Shown here one piece after another: positions 5,170 to 5,637 of a stretch of DNA of 5,637 nucleotides (its first letter is position 1; each line of letters opens with the position of its first letter). Below the pieces are notes generated by a model, which was not told the origin of the DNA, did not search any database, and was given only the letters and a program-made list of their open reading frames with translations. The stretch covers positions 1-5,637 of the forward strand of contig CAZUAH010000782.1 of the NCBI GenBank assembly GCA_964617665.1, written 5' to 3'. This DNA is from JADHUC01 sp964617665 (GTDB taxonomy: Bacteria > Planctomycetota > Planctomycetia > Pirellulales > Pirellulaceae). Both the position numbers and the translations under genes were made by a program.

Positions 5170-5637
5170 GCAGGATAAGACCCTCGATACGATATCACAT
5201 CGGCGGAAGATCACCAAGCGTCGTGGTTTGGGATGATACTCTCTGATCGCTGGCGGCTCGACGCGAGGGTTGGATATCAGGGGCAGCGTGCACGATGTAG
5301 GCAACTTGAATCGCTGGAGCGACTTGGGTGACGTCGACGATTGGGGTTGTTGCTGTGCTCTGGCACGCCGTACCAGTTCGTTTTGGTTGATCGAAGCAGA
5401 CACTCCGGACGGTGTTTGCTGAGGCAGGTTGGAACCTAGCAAGGCAACCTGGCGATTCTTCTGAATGTCTAGTAGTCCGGGGTCGTCAGGAGACGCGACG
5501 TCCTGAGTGGGACGAAAGTCAATATTCGGATCTGGAGGATCCGTGAGAACCGGCCAGACCCTAATACTGCCAAAATGTTCGCCATCTATATAGACATCGT
5601 AGTCTGTTATCCGTTCAACTTCTGGTGCCTCGAATTC
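5158..5637 (-). CDS. Partial hypothetical protein, C-terminal part (5' end beyond right edge)
   Basis: On the minus strand this frame is open from the window edge to a TGA at 5160-5158, giving 159 residues of the C-terminus of a larger protein. A TTG at 5442 is the first recognisable internal start, but the frame runs on upstream in protein-like sequence (ERITDYDVYIDGEHFGSIRV, then PPDPNIDFRPTQDVASPDDP), so the true start lies outside. Residues 1-65 look like ordinary soluble protein. Residues 70-105 are a Gln/Ser/Pro-rich low-complexity stretch (RRARAQQQPQSSTSP). The last 50 residues are basic and less convincing. Another minus frame is open from 5485 to a stop at 5197-5195 and also reads plausibly (TTPIVDVTQVAPAIQVAYIV), so a frameshift or decay near 5340 is possible. 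I recognise no family. The 12-base gap to the next gene suggests cotranscription. Confidence 0.5.
   Translation of the reverse strand, partial: EFEAPEVERITDYDVYIDGEHFGSIRVWPVLTDPPDPNIDFRPTQDVASPDDPGLLDIQKNRQVALLGSNLPQQTPSGVSASINQNELVRRARAQQQPQSSTSPKSLQRFKLPTSCTLPLISNPRVEPPAIREYHPKPRRLVIFRRCDIVSRVLSCVSR

Noticed and set aside
5632..5637. GAATTC at the right edge as a sign of a cloned EcoRI fragment
   Set aside because: GAATTC also occurs inside the window (near 450, 4125 and 4735), and the left edge has none, so the edge is probably coincidental.

Overview
The window looks like chromosomal DNA from an environmental bacterium. A GC-rich left part (about 4.5 kb; the line at 3061-3120 counts 42 G/C of 60) joins a right end closer to balanced composition (4801-4860 counts 28 of 60). 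Gene content fits the Planctomycetota / Lentisphaerota / Hydrogenedentota type of genome: a large PQQ-type beta-propeller protein beside a secreted DUF5696-like glycoside hydrolase, with small palindromic repeats between and inside genes. This assignment rests on family recognition, not on a marker gene.

Layout. Positions 3-1628 (+) hold the C-terminal part of a PQQ-like beta-propeller protein that starts before the window. A perfect 25-bp inverted repeat sits in frame inside it (114-175). Positions 1629-1885 are an intergenic region with two small GC-rich hairpins, a possible -10 box and a clear Shine-Dalgarno sequence. Positions 1886-4483 (+) encode an 865-residue secreted protein: signal peptide, N-terminal beta-rich domain, barrel-like domain with candidate catalytic acids, an apparently inserted beta-sandwich module, and a C-terminal domain. 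Positions 4484-4713 are a convergent intergenic region with two palindromes. On the minus strand, an open frame runs in from the right edge (5637-5158). Thirteen bases or fewer from its stop begins a 143-residue protein (5145-4714).

How they may work together. The two left genes run the same way, but a 257-bp gap with its own possible promoter separates them. They could both belong to polysaccharide or glycan use, but only the hydrolase-like gene shows this directly. The right minus-strand pair is a separate unit of different base composition. Its small protein has an N-terminal segment in which hydrophobic and polar residues alternate almost strictly, rich in Gln/Asn and Gly. A helical, coiled-coil-like middle and a conserved-looking C-terminal helical segment follow. 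This resembles the short amyloid-type (RHIM-like) signalling adaptors found near bacterial NLR-like, CHAT and protease effectors. It is the most interesting lead in the window, but the likely partner gene is cut off by the edge and I do not recognise what remains of it.

I saw no tRNA, rRNA, CRISPR array, transposase or canonical intrinsic terminator with a T-tract.
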